Part shown: piece after piece, positions 13,255-13,257 of the stretch
Layout of the letters: the number at the start of each line of letters is the position of its first letter
Numbering within the stretch: the stretch's first letter is position 1
Assembly (NCBI GenBank): GCA_016204525.1
Contig: JACQKO010000064.1
Coordinates: 1-13,257, forward strand
Direction: 5' to 3'
DNA from: Candidatus Levyibacteriota bacterium
Lineage (GTDB): Bacteria; Patescibacteriota; Microgenomatia; Levybacterales; GWA1-39-11
DNA length: 13,257 bases
The notes under the pieces: generated by a model
The model's database searches: none
What the model was told of the DNA's origin: nothing
The model's input: the letters and a program-made list of their open reading frames with translations, nothing else
Program-made: the position numbers and the translations under genes

Positions 13255-13257
13255 CTC

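Overview
The window looks like ordinary chromosome from a Candidate Phyla Radiation (Patescibacteria) bacterium, most likely a Microgenomates-type lineage. The reasons are: AT-rich DNA with short gaps; several genes with no Shine-Dalgarno sequence; TGA used as a normal stop (after the SIMPL, two-TM and cupin genes), which excludes the recoded Gracilibacteria/Absconditabacteria; an archaeal-type isopentenyl phosphate kinase; and a giant multi-domain surface protein with an N-terminal signal and C-terminal membrane anchor. The lineage is an inference. No mobile element, CRISPR array, rRNA or tRNA is visible.

Layout. The left half (1-3974) is read leftwards. In transcription order it holds an isopentenyl phosphate kinase followed 12 nt later by a Nudix-like protein; a SIMPL/DUF541 membrane protein translationally coupled to a 69-residue two-helix membrane protein; a 72-residue single-helix coiled-coil protein; and a coiled-coil DUF2130 protein. 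A single rightward gene encodes a cupin (4139-4618) and converges on a leftward three-gene ABC exporter cluster (7851 to 4647: membrane-fusion/HlyD-like protein, LolD/MacB-type ATPase, MacB/FtsX-type permease). Divergent from the exporter, the right 5 kb is one gene for a 1684-residue secreted, membrane-anchored protein built from Ig-like, cadherin-like, fibronectin-III-like and chitobiase-C-terminal-like modules. The last 130 bases hold its probable terminator and a promoter firing out of the window.

How the parts work together. The exporter genes form a plausible MacAB-like machine for a cell with little or no outer membrane. The kinase makes isopentenyl diphosphate from isopentenyl phosphate; its Nudix-like neighbour may act on the same phosphate pool (inference). 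Most transcription-unit starts share one promoter layout: a TTG(T/C)AA-like -35, exactly 17 bp, and a TATAAT-like -10. Leaders are often very short.

Most interesting are the intergenic palindromes. A 155-nt imperfect hairpin sits between the ABC ATPase and permease genes, and its outer stem covers the permease ribosome-binding site. A related palindrome lies at 1150-1200 and a different, tighter one at 1453-1502. The giant gene has a 30-nt leader consisting of a small hairpin and a seven-T run directly before the ATG. No wholly new multi-gene system is evident; the hairpin-controlled operon and the kinase/Nudix pair are the best leads.
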